A DNA stretch of 64,000 nt from Luscinia megarhynchos (GCA_034336665.1 JAPFBE010000003.1:62105352-62169351), one strand, 5' to 3'. Counted from the stretch's first letter, positions 1 through 13,490 are shown. The notes: a model not told the origin generated them from the sequence alone. Numbers and translations are program-made.

Positions 1-3000
1 CCCCCACCTTTTGCCACTTAGGCGCTCTCTTTCCCTCCCCTCCCACACATACCCTTTGTTTGACCCCATCTATACTACAATAACTATTTAATTAACAACA
101 GTTGTTAAATTTGTTTATGGCCTGACCTTGTAAGTTTGGCTGGCCAGTTAAGATGGAGCCAAACTGTTTTATATCTCGGTTACAAAAAAAGCCTAGGTAG
201 AGACCTCAGCTAAAGAGCTTTTTTTAATAAAAACTGAAAACCAAAATGCAACAAAAGAAGGTCATTCCATTTGTATCCCCCATTGGCCTCATCCACCGAG
301 GCTGTCCAAGCTGCATTATAACCAGGTCCTTGACAACAGAGCCCAGCAGCCACTGACTGCTAAAGTTTTCTATTTCTCATGGAGTAGAGGAGAAGGGGGG
401 CAGTCCTTTGAAAGTTTTTATTTAAGGCAAAGCTTTCTATTTAAGGTAAAATCTTTCTTCATCTCTAAGACTGTTTTGCTTGGCATTTGGAAGTTGGGTC
501 TAGTTTCTGTAAAGGTAGCCCTAGGGTCTAGGACAAATCTGGGTCTCTGCTGGGCACAGCTGCTTCTGTCTGAGCTGCTGATATGGTCTCATGGGTAGTA
601 AATTTCTGGTGTTCCTTGCAGTTACACCTTCTTTCTCTCTCACTAGACATATTTCACTTCTCTCTTTCTTTCTTTCTATCCTACTTTGCTAAAATCCTCC
701 TCATTTCTTGTGGGTTTATTTACAATTACTCTTCCCTTTTTCTGCTTATTGTCCCACATTAAATCACTTAAGAGTTGAGCATAGAAGTCTTAGTTTAACA
801 AAAAAAAAAAAAAAAAGGTGTTAGCTTTGGTTTACCTCTCTACTCTTAAGTGCATTACATGTGGAAATCCTGCGAGGCAGAACTAGGATAGCCTCCCCAA
901 GGACTGATAGTGACCTAGATGTGTTCTATGTAATGCACAAATTATATATTGCACAAATAAACCCAGTCAGCTTTTCCATATTTCTTAAGCTTTCTTCTTT
1001 TTCAGAAATATTCAGATAATAGTTTTAGCACTTTAGTATTTTTAATACCTCAGTGGAAATACCTCTCCCTGAGTCCAGGATGGTTCCCCAAGTATTCTGC
1101 TGCTTAAGCAAAACTGACTTGTAAAACTTTATTTCAACTCTGTGAAGAAAAATGTGACTGCAGATGGGTCTAGAGCCAGACCATAGAAGGCTTAGAGAGT
1201 ATTTTCAGGGTGTAGAAGAAAAGAAGCAAAGCCTGACTGCAAGTGAAGGAACTCACCCATTTGCCCTCTGAAGGCAGCTTGGTGGATGGTGGCAAGGAGA
1301 ACTCATCTTCCTTGTGCCAATGTCACTGCTCACAGCAGAGGACACAGCACTCCTGTGGGTGCTGTCCATGGAACAAAGCCAGCCCAGGTGATCAGAGATT
1401 TGTTAGCACTTTTCATGAATGCATACCTTGGCCAAACTGGCACTTAATTAAAAAAGAAAAAAAAAAAGAGGAAAAAACCCCACAAACAAACAAAAAGAGC
1501 ATGGGTGGACAAACAGACAGGCATTCCATACTGTGAACATCAAGGTCTTATAGTAAAGTCTTCAGACATTCACTGAAGAAAACTAGGTAATCTTACTCCT
1601 AAACAGCTCAATTCTTCTGTTGTGCAACTGAGCTCCAAAACAGGTTTCCTGTGAGACCTCTTCCACTCCCAGTCACACTTGTGGTTGAGCTAGCACAGTG
1701 GAACTGCCATCAGAGTTCCCCTCACTCCTGCTTCACCCCAAGAGGACGAGAAGGCACAAACCTTTATTTTATAGTGTGTTCTTTGTTTTCCAAATGTGCA
1801 AAATATTTCAGCTTGAAATCAGTCAGATTTTTTGACTACAAGGATCCACTAGTTTCTTCTTTTATTCAAACAGACTTATTTCAAATTCTGTCACTATCCC
1901 TTTGAACAAGCAGTTTTCCTGTGCCTTTTGTGTAATGAGCTGTACGTGTTCCAAAACAGTCAAAGATAATTAAATCATAAAACAGTAGATCTCTGATCCA
2001 CCTGAGTGTCAAAGAAAAATTAAAAACATATTTTGGAGAAAGATTAAGGAATCATCACATCAGCCACCGGTCTGGATACTTTCAGAAGACACAGGTGTAT
2101 TAGAAAAGCTGAGCTCAACAGGTGATCTATGGCTTTTCTACAGAAGTTTGTGTTCAACAAGTTTTTGTCTTCTGTTCAACTCACTAAAAATGTACATAGC
2201 AGAATCAGTTCCTGTGTCTGAAATGAAATTTTGGACTGAACTCTTCTACACTTCTGAATTAACTTGTTCCAGACAGACACAAGATTTGGACTTGTATTCA
2301 ACTATTCAAAGGAAGGTTTAATGAAATTATATGAAAATTTATTCTATTTTTGCAGTATTTTTCTATATTATCTAGATTAATGTTAAAGCACATTAACCAC
2401 TATATTAAATACATGTGTCTCTTAATTGCTATTACTTTTAGAATAGTTTCCCATAATTCCTACAATGAGGCAATCTGTCTGTTCTCCTCTCCTGACGTCC
2501 ATGGCCAGTTTCAATCAAATTAGAAAGAACAAGGCTCAAACTGGAGTCTTACCTCAGTTTTTTAACTTGACCAAACATTTCAGAAAAGTGAAGAATAAGC
2601 TCTCCTACAGCAAAGTTTCCTTCTACAGTCAGTGGAGACCAGTGAATACCTTTGGATCTCTCTGAAGGCAGACCTTGTCCACAAAAATTAGATGTCTAAT
2701 CTCAGAAAGGCAGCAAAGGTCTATTGTTGCTTTGGTAGGGCAGAAGCACTGAAATAAGGCTGGCTGGCTGTCTTTCTTGAATTTAAGCTCAAGTTAGGTC
2801 CCTCAGTTAGGCAGGCTTGAGCCCCTCCTAGGCATCTATAAAACAATGAAGTTTTTCTGGAGGACAGAGGTGCTCAGGCAACTTGCCCTCACTGAGACAC
2901 AGTGAGCTCAGCTATGGCAGGGCCTGGGGGCCAACAGCACACCCCAGCTCTGAGTAAGCTGCTGCACGTGATGAGTCTCAGCTGGCTCAAAGAGTGCAGA

Positions 3001-4779
3001 GGACCTGGGCAGGGGAGCTGGGGTTATGATGAGGGAGGCTGAAGATCAAAGACAGAATTCCATAAGGAACAATTTGTTCCTTTCAGAATTTGTTTGCATT
3101 CATTAGTTCTGCTGCGCACAAAACAACTTATTCAAGTGTGTCAGTTCCTTTTGTTTACTCTCATAAATGCCAAATGCATTCCAAATTCAACTGCTGGAGT
3201 AATGGGTGAGCCTGTCCTTAACCGTACCAATTGCTTTTCCCAAATGAAAATCCTCTGCTGTAGGAATATATCTTTTGTGGGTGAATTTGCTGATATTGCA
3301 GTCCAAATGCCTAATTCTTACAGGAACAACCATTGCACTGACTCTTGCTTACATTTTTAATCTTTCTTTGGCTCCCTGGCCATATTCTAAATAAATGAAA
3401 CATGGCTGTATTGTTCCATCCAGCAGACAGATGATAAAAGGTCTGTTTCAGACTATGGGCAAGTCAGTCTTCAGCCAGTCATTTCTAAAGATATGGAACA
3501 AGTACAGCAGTCTTTAAGTTTAATGCAACCCTTTCACATTTTAAATCAATTTACAATCTTTCTTTGTAATCAGTTTGGTTACTTCCCAAATCCAGTACAG
3601 GGGATGATTTATAGCCAATTCTTCATTTCTGGTATGATGTTCTTGATAAGGGTTATGTCAAAGACAACAATTCTTGATCTGTATAGAACCTTTGAAACAG
3701 CATCTCACATAGGTCCTTTGTTTCTATAAAGCTGTGGATGGTACATAAACCTTAACAAGTTATTCTTCTAATTATCTGCCTTGAAGGTTACAAAATACTG
3801 TTAATGATGTTCCAAGTAACAGGGACCCTTTGCCTCCTAGAATTTCCCTTGAGAACATACTTAGCTGAAATAAAATTTTATGTATATTAACAATATAATC
3901 TTTTTGCAGAGCTCACAAAATAAGACTTAGTTGCATTAGTGAAGACATAACACTTCATAAGCCAATACATAATTCAACTGAGAATACTGATTTTCAGTCT
4001 GAATTAAAGGTAACCTGAGAGTATAGCTAGTTTCAATATGATTAACACATGCAGCAAGCTAAAAATTCACCAAATACCTAATTACCAGTAAGATTTATTT
4101 TGCACATGAATTCAGGAGACTTTTAAATGATAAATAAAAAACTGTTGTGAAGTGAGAAGTTTTATATGGTATAGGAGCTGAAACCATTAACTCAGACACA
4201 ACTGAAAATCCTACATTCTTAGGTATATCTTCACATTTCCACAGAAAAGACTCCTTTTTCTTCCTGAAAATTTCTACTGTCAGAAAAAAAAATAAACCAT
4301 GGTCAAGGATTCCTGCATGCCTGGCTGTCCATTTGGAGCCATGGCAACCACTTTGCCTGGGCTGATAGTTCTGGGTAAAGGGGCACTGTGCATGCACCAA
4401 TACCTGCACTCATCTGCAGTTGTTACACAGTCTATTTCACACAGATGCAGATCCACAGTAAGTTTTCTTCATGTGTAGTAAGTCTCACACTTCCAGAAAT
4501 GTCAAGCTCACAGTGCATGAATGGGCCATGCCTATGAAATCTTCACCCACAAGTCCTAGAAACAGGTGGGCCTTGCAAGATTTATTTGACTACTGACCTG
4601 TTGTGCCTGCTTGCAGTAGTCCTATTTGGCAAAAATTCTCACTGGGCATGTTATGAGCCATAGTGAAGCATGGCTGTGTTTAAGCTAGTAAATAAATCAA
4701 CCTAGAGTGCCTTCCATGGACTCAAGGGAAGAAGTATGTTGCTGACACTGTACTCATCCCCCAAAACAGGGTGATCCTG
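1..4779. other. Intergenic DNA upstream of RNASEH2B
   Basis: I recognise no gene here. The open frames present are short (at most about 100 codons), have no recognisable domain and are not flanked by matching splice sites. The DNA is AT-rich with few CpGs. It holds a 17-base A run at 800-816 and a small palindrome near 92-109 (TTAACAAC, AG, then the complementary arm). The stretch 2830-3060 is more GC-rich, but I cannot assign it to a repeat family. Confidence 0.6.
800..816. repeat. A17 homopolymer
   Basis: An uninterrupted run of 17 A residues. No retrogene or SINE body is recognisable upstream of it, so it is listed as a simple repeat only. Confidence 0.85.
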
Positions 4780-5816
4780 TGTGGTGGGTTCACCCTGGCT
4801 GAGTGCCAGATGTCCAACAAAACCACTTTGTCACTCCCCTCATCAGCTGGGAAGGGGAAAGAAAATATAAGGAAAGGCTTGTGGATAGAGATATAAGCAG
4901 GGAAAAATCACTCGACAATTATTGTCATGGGTAAAACAGATTCAACTTGGGAAAATTAATTTATTGCAAATCAAAACAGAGCAGGGTAATGAGAAATTAA
5001 CCCAAACTTTCAAGCACACTTCCCTTGCCATCCCTTCTTCCAGGCAGGGCTCAAATTCACTCACAATTGCTCTACCCCTGCCTTTAGCCCTGGCACAGGG
5101 GGATGGTGAATGGGGGCTGCAGTCAGTTCATCACACATTGTCATCACACATCCTCAGCAGGATGACTCATCTTCCCCTGCTCCAACATAGTGACCCTCCC
5201 ACAGGAACCAGTCCTTCACAAACTTCTCCAATATGAATCTTTCACATAGGCTGCAGTTCTTCACAAATTGCCCCCGTGTGGGTCCTTTTCATGGGGTGCA
5301 GTCCTTCAGGAACAGGCTGCTCCAGTGTCAGTCCTCACAGAGGCACAGGTCCTGCCAGGAGCAGCTTCCCATGGGGTGACAGCCCCCTTTGGGGCATCCT
5401 CCTACTCCACAGGCTGCAGGTGGATCTCTGCATCCCCAGGGATCCTCCATGGGCTGCAGGGACACAGCTGCCTCACCATGGGCTGCACAGGGGCTGTAGG
5501 GGAATCCCAGCTCTGGTGCCTGGAGCTCCTCCTGCCCCTCCTTCCCCATTGGCCTTGCTGTCTGTGGAACTGCTGCTCTCGTATAGTCTCACACCTCTTT
5601 CTGTCTGCAACAGTGAATTTTTTTCCCCCTGCTTAACTCTGCTCTCCCAGAGGTACTGTCACTGCTGGGCTCAGCCTTGGCCAGCAGAGGGTCAGTCCTG
5701 GAGCCAGCTGGCACTGGATGTCTTGGACATGAGGAAAGCTTCTGACAGATTTTCACAAAAGTGACTCCTGCAGCCCCTCCTGCTACCAAAACCTTGCCAT
5801 GTAAACCCAAGTCACA
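4780..5816 (-). mobile_element. Songbird-type endogenous retrovirus LTR, probably solo
   Basis: The block opens with TGTGGTGGG and closes near 5816 with CA, the terminal dinucleotides of an LTR. Read on the minus strand it matches my memory of a roughly 1-kb LTR family common in songbirds. Its middle is built from repeated short phrases about lots of GGGTCC and TGCAGTCCTTCA type, visible at about 5190-5500. A minus-strand AATAAA lies at 4960-4965, placing the polyadenylation end on the low-coordinate side. No retroviral coding region follows on either side, so it looks like a solo LTR. I could not read a clean target-site duplication at the edges. The open frames of up to 162 codons inside it are incidental. 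The family name is not given because it would need a repeat library. Confidence 0.8.
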
Positions 5817-6605
5817 CTGCTCACACTGCTTATTGGGCAAAGTCTTGCTGTCCCTGGGATTGTGCTGGTGCAGTGTATGGGAAGTTTACTACTTGGCACA
5901 TGCCTGGAGTTGCAACCAATTAGACAATACAGCTGGTTTCTGCACAGTGTTTGAGGCCATGCCCTAACCCTGTGTATTTTACTTCCCCTGATATCACTCA
6001 CAGATAGAGTAAAGAAGCCACAACCAGGAATTATGCAAGAAGCAGAAGACAGCTGTGTTCTGTGGGAATTGGCCACTCCAACAATGGAACAAGAACAAGT
6101 AACTTGTCCTAAACACGTTTCTTCATCTGTGAGGGCAGTGCTTGTATTCTGCATCAAATGAGGCTTCTTGGACTTAAAACTCAGATATCTCAAACTGGTA
6201 TAGACCTGCTTGCTCTTTCTAAACCCACTCATACATGTGCCTTCTGCTTACAGCTCACCCTGCTTTCACTTGCAGGCAAAGTTCAGCTCTCACACAACCA
6301 CTATGCAGCCCACTCTTCTGGCCCCTTGAAGGGATTTCTATGCATGACCACAGATGGGCATAGGCAGATAACCCCTTCTAAAATATTCTGGTTTCAGAAT
6401 AACAATGACAAATCAATGTTCTGAATTCATCAGTGAAGCTAATTTTCTAATGAATTTGAGTTCTGTAGGTGATTGAATTTTCCTTTGAACTGTGGCATAA
6501 ACTCAAGCTCTTGTTAGACATCACATAATCCATGCACATGTTAGCCATTTTATAAATGCTATAATCCAAAGCTGGGAAGTCTTCAGGAATATTCACACCT
6601 ACATC
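5817..6605. other. Spacer between two LTRs, nothing identified
   Basis: This is unique-looking AT-rich DNA. A minus-strand open frame of 149 codons at 5783-6232 begins inside the preceding LTR, has no recognisable domain and is probably chance. Confidence 0.5.
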
Positions 6606-7201
6606 TGTTGTGGTTTAACCTCAGCTGGCAGCTGAGCACCATTGCAGCTGCTCACTCACTCCCACCCTGCCAGGTCAGGAGGAGAATCAGAAAATCTTCA
6701 ACTTCATAGGCAGAGGTAGGAACAGTTTAACAATTCAAACAAACTAAAATATAATATTAATACTAATAATATTAATTATAATAATAACAATATTCATAAT
6801 GAAAAAGGAGACAAAGAAACCTCCCCCAAAACCAAGCAACGCTCAGCACATTTGCTCACCACACACTGATTGATGCCCAGCCAGTCCTCAAGCAGTGATC
6901 TGCTTCTTTTACCCAGCTTCCCACAGTTTAAGTACTGGCCATGATATTCTGCAGTATGGAATACCCCTTTGGCCAGCTTGGGTCAGCTGTCCTAACCATG
7001 TTTCCTCCCAGGTTCTTGTGCACCTGCTGGCAAAGCATGGGGAACTGAAAAGCCCTTGATTCAGAGTAAGCACTACATAGCAACAACTAAAATGTTAGTG
7101 TGTTGTCAACATTGAGATACACTTGCATACCAACTTCAAAACACATCACCGTTCCAGCTACTCAGAAGAAAATTAGCTCTATCCCAGCTAAAAGCATGAC
7201 A
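6606..7201 (-). mobile_element. Second avian LTR, probably solo
   Basis: The + strand begins TGTTGTGGTTTAACC and the block ends near 7201 in GACA. On the minus strand the left end reads TGTCATGCTTTTAGCTGGGA, which closely resembles the start of a well-known avian LTR of about 550-600 bp. The internal landmarks follow the expected order: a CCAGCTTGGGTCAGCTGTCC stretch near 6975 and a TTCTTGTGCACCTGC stretch near 7012. The copy is diverged, and an AT-rich AAT/ATT simple repeat has expanded inside it at about 6745-6795. No internal retroviral genes lie beside it. I saw no clear target-site duplication. Confidence 0.8.
6745..6795. repeat. AAT/ATT-rich microsatellite inside the LTR
   Basis: Interrupted AAT and TAA trinucleotide units (ATATTAATACTAATAATATT and similar) lie within the second LTR. 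Confidence 0.7.
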
Positions 7202-8380
7202 ACAAGAAAGAATAATCAAGAGAGAGAAATTTTGGCTATGATGTTAACACTCCAGTGCCTTATGGCATTTGAACATCAAAATATTCATGACTAAGGCATT
7301 TAGAATTTGTGTTTCTTTATCTCACAATTCTCTTCTTCCCTAGACAGGTCACTGATGTCATGTGAAATACCCTAAGGTATCTGACACACGTACATGCAAC
7401 TAGAGGTTATGACAAAAGACCTACGGGAGACAGTGCCCTACTGCACCAGAAGTAGGTGACCACTCTGCAAACAAATTGAGCCTACAGTCAACAAATGCCA
7501 TGACTTTTAGAGAGCTGATGGGCTGTCCAGAGATGGGCATCTGTTTTAGGGGGAACTGAATGTCACCTGAAAGATGTTTCTTTCCTCAGCCTGGGTGTGC
7601 AATCTCATAAAATATGAACCTGCATCAAATGTGTCTGAAGTCAGTGACCACTTACTGAGGGAGGACTCAGACATGACACAAATAAACAATATGCTCCTCT
7701 AAGCCCCACTTCCTTAGGAGACTGGGCTATAAACACCAGGCAGAGTTTCCATAATTATTTCACTGCTGCTGTTGGTTCCCTGACCCACTCTATTGATGGT
7801 AGAGGACAGAGATGTTTTATGACAGCCCCAATGACAGAAATTCAGTGTGTCTGCTGCAAGACTAAGTCTGGGTTTGAAATGCACAAATGACCATCACTGG
7901 TCACAAATTGACCATCATTTGTGCTTCCCAGATTGGCACACAGTATTTGTTAGGAAAGAAATGAAGTCTGCATGGAATTACCTCTCTGAAGACAGCATTA
8001 TAAACAGTTATGTTTTTTGAGATTCCACCTGGTGGGTTTTCTGCAAGAACATAAGCGTGTTGGCTTAGACTTGCATGTCTGAAATCAGAAGTTAACTATT
8101 TTAAGTTTCTTAATTAACTGTAAGGGACCTCTGTAATACTGTCTTAGATGTTGCTGGATAGAAGAATTATTAATGTATTGCTTTAATAATAGAATTGCTG
8201 TTAGCATGCAGCAGGGAGGGAAAAATGGCAGAAATAAAACCACTAATCACATAGTGGTTGTTCAGAGAGAACTCCTCAGAGAGAAGAAATAGAAACACCA
8301 CTGATCAATAGAAATTGTAGATATTTAAAGATGTTTGAGGAGAAGAATAACTGGCATTTTCTGAACTATATGGATAGTAT

Positions 8381-8427
8381 CTTAGGATTAACAGTACTTT
8401 AGGATACATTAGGATACTCTAGGATAA
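8381..8427. repeat. Short degenerate TAGGATA tandem repeat
   Basis: The core TAGGATA/TAGGATT occurs four times in about 46 bases. The last three copies are spaced 10-11 bases apart. Confidence 0.6.
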
Positions 8428-9069
8428 ATAGTATTCTCACAAATGTCTGAAAAATTTAGACTTCCATTCCTCAGTATCAAAGGAATGTAGTCTCAATAGA
8501 ACAACACACAAACATATGCAGATATTTTATATGGAGAAAATATATATGTATATATATTTAAATGGTTGTGTCAGTATTCATAGATACATGTACAGTGTAC
8601 GTATCCATATATATAAACTGTGGTAGAAAGGTATTGTTAACATTTTTTTCACCTTACAGATATTAAGTTTCTAACCATTGATATTCTGAAAGGAAAACTG
8701 CAGCATCAAGACTGTCAAAGTACTTTTTGTTAATAACAACAACAATAATACCAGCAAAGATGATAATAATAATGGCGTCACACAGCACTTACAAGGTTCA
8801 CTGTAACATTCAACCTCAAGCGTTACATTCTTTCTTACCAAGCTGGACAGTTTGGTTTCATAGCTTTAATTCATGCTCTGCTTTTGAAGTGAACATTTGC
8901 TTTCTTAGAGCGTCCTAATGGGGCTGAGAAACTTGTTGAAATACATAGTAAAGGAAGGCAGGGTTAATGTGGTTTCTATAATACTTCTGATGCAACAACT
9001 TTTAACCTGAAAATATTAGAAAAGTCTCATATGTTTGATGTTTTAAAAAAAAAAATCAGGGGCTTAGTA

Positions 9070-9230
9070 GGTTTGTTTTTTTCTTGGTTGGTTGGTTTTG
9101 GGGGTTTCTTTTTTGGGTGTATTTTTTTGTTTGTTTGTTTGTTTGTTTTGTTTTGTTGTTGGTTGGTTGGGGGGAGGGGGGTTGTTTCTGGTTTGGGGTT
9201 TTTTTTTGGGTGTGTTTTGGGTTTTTACCA
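9070..9230. repeat. G/T-rich simple repeat including (TTTG)n
   Basis: The stretch is made of TTGG, TTTG and poly-T/poly-G units, with a (TTTG)5-like core near 9128-9148. It creates overlapping low-complexity open frames on both strands that should not be taken as genes. Confidence 0.9.
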
Positions 9231-12200
9231 GTGTCTGAGTCATAATGAGGATATTTTGCAGTAACTTACTGCTGTGGATAAATGCATCAAGCACATGAAA
9301 CAAGTGTTGCTACTGTTCATTTCAAGCCAGCTCACAATCTGTATACTCATTCAACCTTTTTTTCTAAACAGTATACATCATTCTGAGTAGCTTCTATAAA
9401 CAGACCAAGGTCTGCTTGCTATAGCAACACACCTCCAATAAGTGAATTTTATGGTCGATTAAACAGAGGAACAATAACATTTCTTAGATCCAGCATACTC
9501 GTGCTAACCCCACTATAGGGTCCTCATCCATTCTTAGGGTGAGATGGATGCACCAAAAACAGGGGGAAAAGGAGAATGATAACAATGATCACAATTGTAT
9601 GTAAACTGGGGCCTCTCCCAGTATAGACAAAAAAACTAATGGAGAAAAGTTCATCTGAGGTGTCTTCTATTTGGATATTTACCTCTAGACAGATGGGCTA
9701 ACTCTGACACAAACTTATGAAGTAGGCCAGATGGACGCTGCTCTGTTTGTGTCCATTTGGTGTAAAAAGACACTATATAATCAGATTGAAACTACACATT
9801 TACAGTATAAAATTAGGCAATATGAATCCAATGGTTTCTGTGGGTGTGCCTAGATTTTCCCATCTAATTCTGCTTTCTTCCTTTTCTCTCTCTTACTGCT
9901 ATTTGACCTGACATACTGGCATACTTTGGAACTCAGTAGGTTTTTTCTATAAAGGGCAAAAATTTTGTTACTTACAGGTGCACAAGGTGATGCAACCTTA
10001 TTTAGTGCAAAGGACAAAGTGATTTCTGCTCAGAGCTGGTTAGAATATTTTTTGCCATTGCTTGAGTGCTTTTAAATGAATACTCTTATTTTCCTTAAAA
10101 TGGACTATGTTCAGTATGAGAAGTACTTAGACAAATGCTGTCATGAACAACTATTTAAAATAATTATTTTTCAGCTTGACAGATTGACTTGAAATTTCAG
10201 TTAGAATTTCAAATGATGTTTTATAGGTTTGCAATGCCTGTATGCTTTCTTTCAGGTCAATCCCATCTCTGTGTCTGGCCTCCCTATTTTCAATTTGCTT
10301 CAATGCCACACATGCTTTTGAATAAAACCAAACAAAGCAATAATTTGGCCTGTGATTAACTTAGAACAGTATTTTAAACTAGGTAACATGAATCATAATT
10401 ATCATGGTACATCAGCTAAAGCTACATGTATCACTAGCCCTTTTACTGGGATTAAATATAACCCTTGCATCCCTACATCCAGGTGACCCTTAAATGTGCA
10501 GAGCAATGGATTTAAAGCCATGCATATAAATGTTGGAACCACTGAAGCATAAAGTAGATAAACTTGGCCCGTATTTGTGGAAACAGTGTAAAATGAAACA
10601 CAATTATGTGAAAATATTTTTGTCTTTTAAACAACAGCCTTTACTTAACAATGAATCACACTTCTTTCTACACAGTCTCTTGTTTCTTGCTCTGAGCAAA
10701 GTTTAAAACTGCCTTCACTTAAAACTAGTGGGGGAGGAGGAAGGAGTAAATTCTGCAGCTGACGGTGGACAAGAGGTAGCATTTCTTTGGCACCAAAACT
10801 AAGTAATTTTCGTTTGGCAAAAAGGGATGCTTGCATTTGCACAGATATTTGCATTATAAGAAGCAGGCCTAGCAAAAATGAATGAACAGACAGCACACAG
10901 GTAAAGTCTGCATGCAAATCAAACGGCTCTGAAATGTGGAAAACAATTGCCCTCAAATTGGGTTAGGGTCAGTCCCATATTGGATGCATTTAACTTTCTG
11001 GACTTAATGAGTCATATGGATCCAAATGAGAATACCCATGTGCATGAAATTAAGATTTGAGTATTTAAAATGATATCACCACAGCAGTTCAGATCAGTCC
11101 AGTGTTTTAAACGTCAGCATTTTCTTTCAGGGAGACACCACTACAATTTAAAAGTGTTGGCAAGCCTGAAAGTAAAGTACTTAATTCTTAAGCAAATAAG
11201 ATTTTAGTATCATCAGCTTTTGACAGAAATCCCTAATAAGTTTATCTTTTGCTTATAATGATATAGTATATCCTCTGTTTATAAAGGGGAACAGTATATA
11301 TCAAGTGTGCATGAGTAACAACAGAACGTTTTAAATATTTAATATTTATAAATTACTGCATTATTTTTATTCCAAGACTGATGTCATTCTAGAGCCTTGT
11401 CCAGGCCTATTTGAGAATTTTCGTTTGGGGCATTTCAAAGTATCTGAGAAAAACATTTCTATCTGAAGTTCCTGGAAAAGGACATTACAGATCCCAGGGC
11501 AAATATACATCTAGAGATTGTGGGAGACGCTCATAAATCAAAAGAATTAACAGCTGCAATGTCCATTCGGCTCAGTTGATGGTAGGAGTACTCAGCACTT
11601 CTGAAAATTAGTGTGCTTACCAGGTGCCTAAATAATGATGGATTGGTGCTTTGAAAAATGTGAGTTTAATAATTAGTTTTGTAAACATACAGCAATGTTT
11701 GCTACAACATTTCCATCACACACTACAGTCAGGGAGGAAATAAGAGCTCTGGAACAACTGCAGCTTATGCTTCTAGAACTGATCCTGAAACACACTGCAT
11801 CTGGAGGCTTGCAGACTTGGATTCCTGGCTTTTCCAGAACTTTGTTAAGCTCAGTGGTGTACAACATGCTAAGACTCGTCATTTTCAGGACTAGAAGCCA
11901 AATTTTATGGAGAACCCTTTTTCCACATGGAAGGCTTTCCTTCTAGGAAGGTTTCAAACACAACAATCAACTCTGTTCCACTCTTCCAGTGGCATTGTAC
12001 AGATTACAGTGGAACTGGTGAGCTTCTTCCTCTTTGCTGACACAAGTAGTGAGGGCTTTTACAAGACCCATCAGTGAGTCTTGCAATCCAGGCATACGCC
12101 ACAGCAGATTGCAATCACTCTGAGAGCAAGTGATTTCTCTGGGGACTTCAAAACACATGGTGCAGTGCGGTCTTTGGCACTTAAATCTTGCCTTACTTCA

Positions 12201-12763
12201 ATCAGTGGGAAAAAAAAGTCAGAAAAATCAAAATAAAACAAATTTAGATTAATGTAATCTCAGTGATGAAGGTATATGCTCAAACTTCAGGAAATTATTT
12301 TTTTCAGCCTTACATCAGCTCAGCTGTTTTGCATATGCTGGCCTTGGTTAGTTCTGCTCTGTTTCAGGGAATAGATGTCAGTATGTTTTTAATATTTGTT
12401 TCATATCTCTGAGATTTACAATTGATATGTATACTTTAATACTTTTGATAACATAATATTTATTCCTAAATCTCTGGGAAGGTAGCCATCAATCCAGTCT
12501 TGTGTGGGTAAAGCCAAGTTTACATACATGTGAATGAAAATATGCATTTAGTGTTGTGGCTATGGCTCCTCCAGTGCGATCTGGAGGTAAAGAACCTATT
12601 TACCATGTTGTACACTGGGTAGGATGAGAGAATATGAGAGAACTGTGGCTCTGCCCTCGACCAGCCTTGCAGGACTGAGGTTCCATTGAATGGCCAAGGG
12701 TGGCAGGCACTCCTGCAGAGGGTCTTTAATACATGCACTGACAGAGACGCCACAGTCATTCAG

Positions 12764-12857
12764 GACAACCTGCTCCACTAAAGACACATTTTCTTATGCT
12801 TAAATGGAATTTCCTTCAGTTTGTGCCGTTTATGCCAAGCCCTGTCACACTGTTATA
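12764..12857 (-). mobile_element. Old CR1 3'-region fragment
   Basis: On the + strand the order CAACCTGCTCCACT, then AAATGGAATTTCCTTCAG, then TTTGTGCC, then CCCTGTCACACTG matches the antisense of the conserved CR1 3' region downstream of the reverse transcriptase. It is short and diverged. The DNA at about 12550-12763 may belong to the same insertion, but I could not align it. Confidence 0.45.
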
Positions 12858-12969
12858 AATAGCTAACTACCACCGTACTGACATGCCACGAGATGGAACA
12901 AGACGTGACTGGAGAAGGGGGCCATGCAGAGCTAGGGCAGCACTTTTCCTGGAAAAACACCCAGAGATG

Positions 12970-13490
12970 AGTGTAACACAGTGTACAGTTTAAGCACTGG
13001 AATGATGAAGCCAGGAAGTCGTCACGGACTGTACAGGGGGATTAAGACCACCCAAGAACCCCAAAGCCCTCCGACCCATTTCCGGAAAGATCTGAAAGAT
13101 CGGACTGCACTTAGAAACGAATTTACATGGAAAATGAGAAACCTTCTTCAGGGTGGAGAAAACTACCCCGCACAAGCCTGGGCAGCGGCCCCTAAGACCA
13201 TGAGCTAGACCAATGCTGGAATCAGAACTGCTGATCTCTTTTCCTCTCTCTTTTCCTCTTTCTTCCTCTCTGCCCCTAATTCATCTCTTCCTTTCTCTCT
13301 CCCCTTTCACCCTACCCCTATATCCAAAACCCACTGCCGCGTGGCTACACAGTAGGCCAAGGACTAACGAAACAATTTCCGCACTAAGTGTGCAAGTCAC
13401 TAATAAAACACTTGCGGTCCCTGTGACTTCTGTCTCTCCTTTGGACCACGATCGTTTAAGAACCTCGATCTCTCCCTTCTGGCGAGTGGG
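12970..13490 (+). mobile_element. LTR-like block next to the CpG island
   Basis: This stretch differs in composition from its flanks: it has more CpGs (for example CGTCACGG and TTTCCGGAAAG), a long pyrimidine tract at about 13233-13318, an AATAAA at 13402-13407, and a C/T-rich tail after it. That order of tract, polyadenylation signal and short U5-like tail suggests a retroviral LTR on the + strand, possibly beginning at a TGTAACA near 12971. I cannot name a family or read target-site duplications. An alternative is ordinary proximal promoter DNA of RNASEH2B. Confidence 0.35.

Larger units (their letters stand above)
7202..12763. other. Intergenic DNA between the LTRs and the promoter
   Basis: I recognise no gene. 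It contains a short array of TAGGATA-like units at 8381-8427, an alternating TA/GT stretch at about 8540-8570, an AAC/AAT-rich stretch near 8735-8775, and a G/T-rich TTTG/TTGG region at 9070-9230. The remaining open frames are short and lack domains. Confidence 0.6.

Noticed and set aside
5276..5764. 162-codon + strand open frame
   Set aside because: It lies entirely inside the 4780-5816 LTR and shows no domain; LTRs are non-coding in this orientation.
5783..6232. 149-codon minus-strand open frame
   Set aside because: It begins inside an LTR and runs into unique DNA, with no recognisable domain or splice context.
9031..9303. Hydrophobic + strand frame and Thr/Lys/Gln-rich minus-strand frame
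   Set aside because: Both come from the G/T-rich TTTG simple repeat; the apparent membrane segments are poly-T artefacts.
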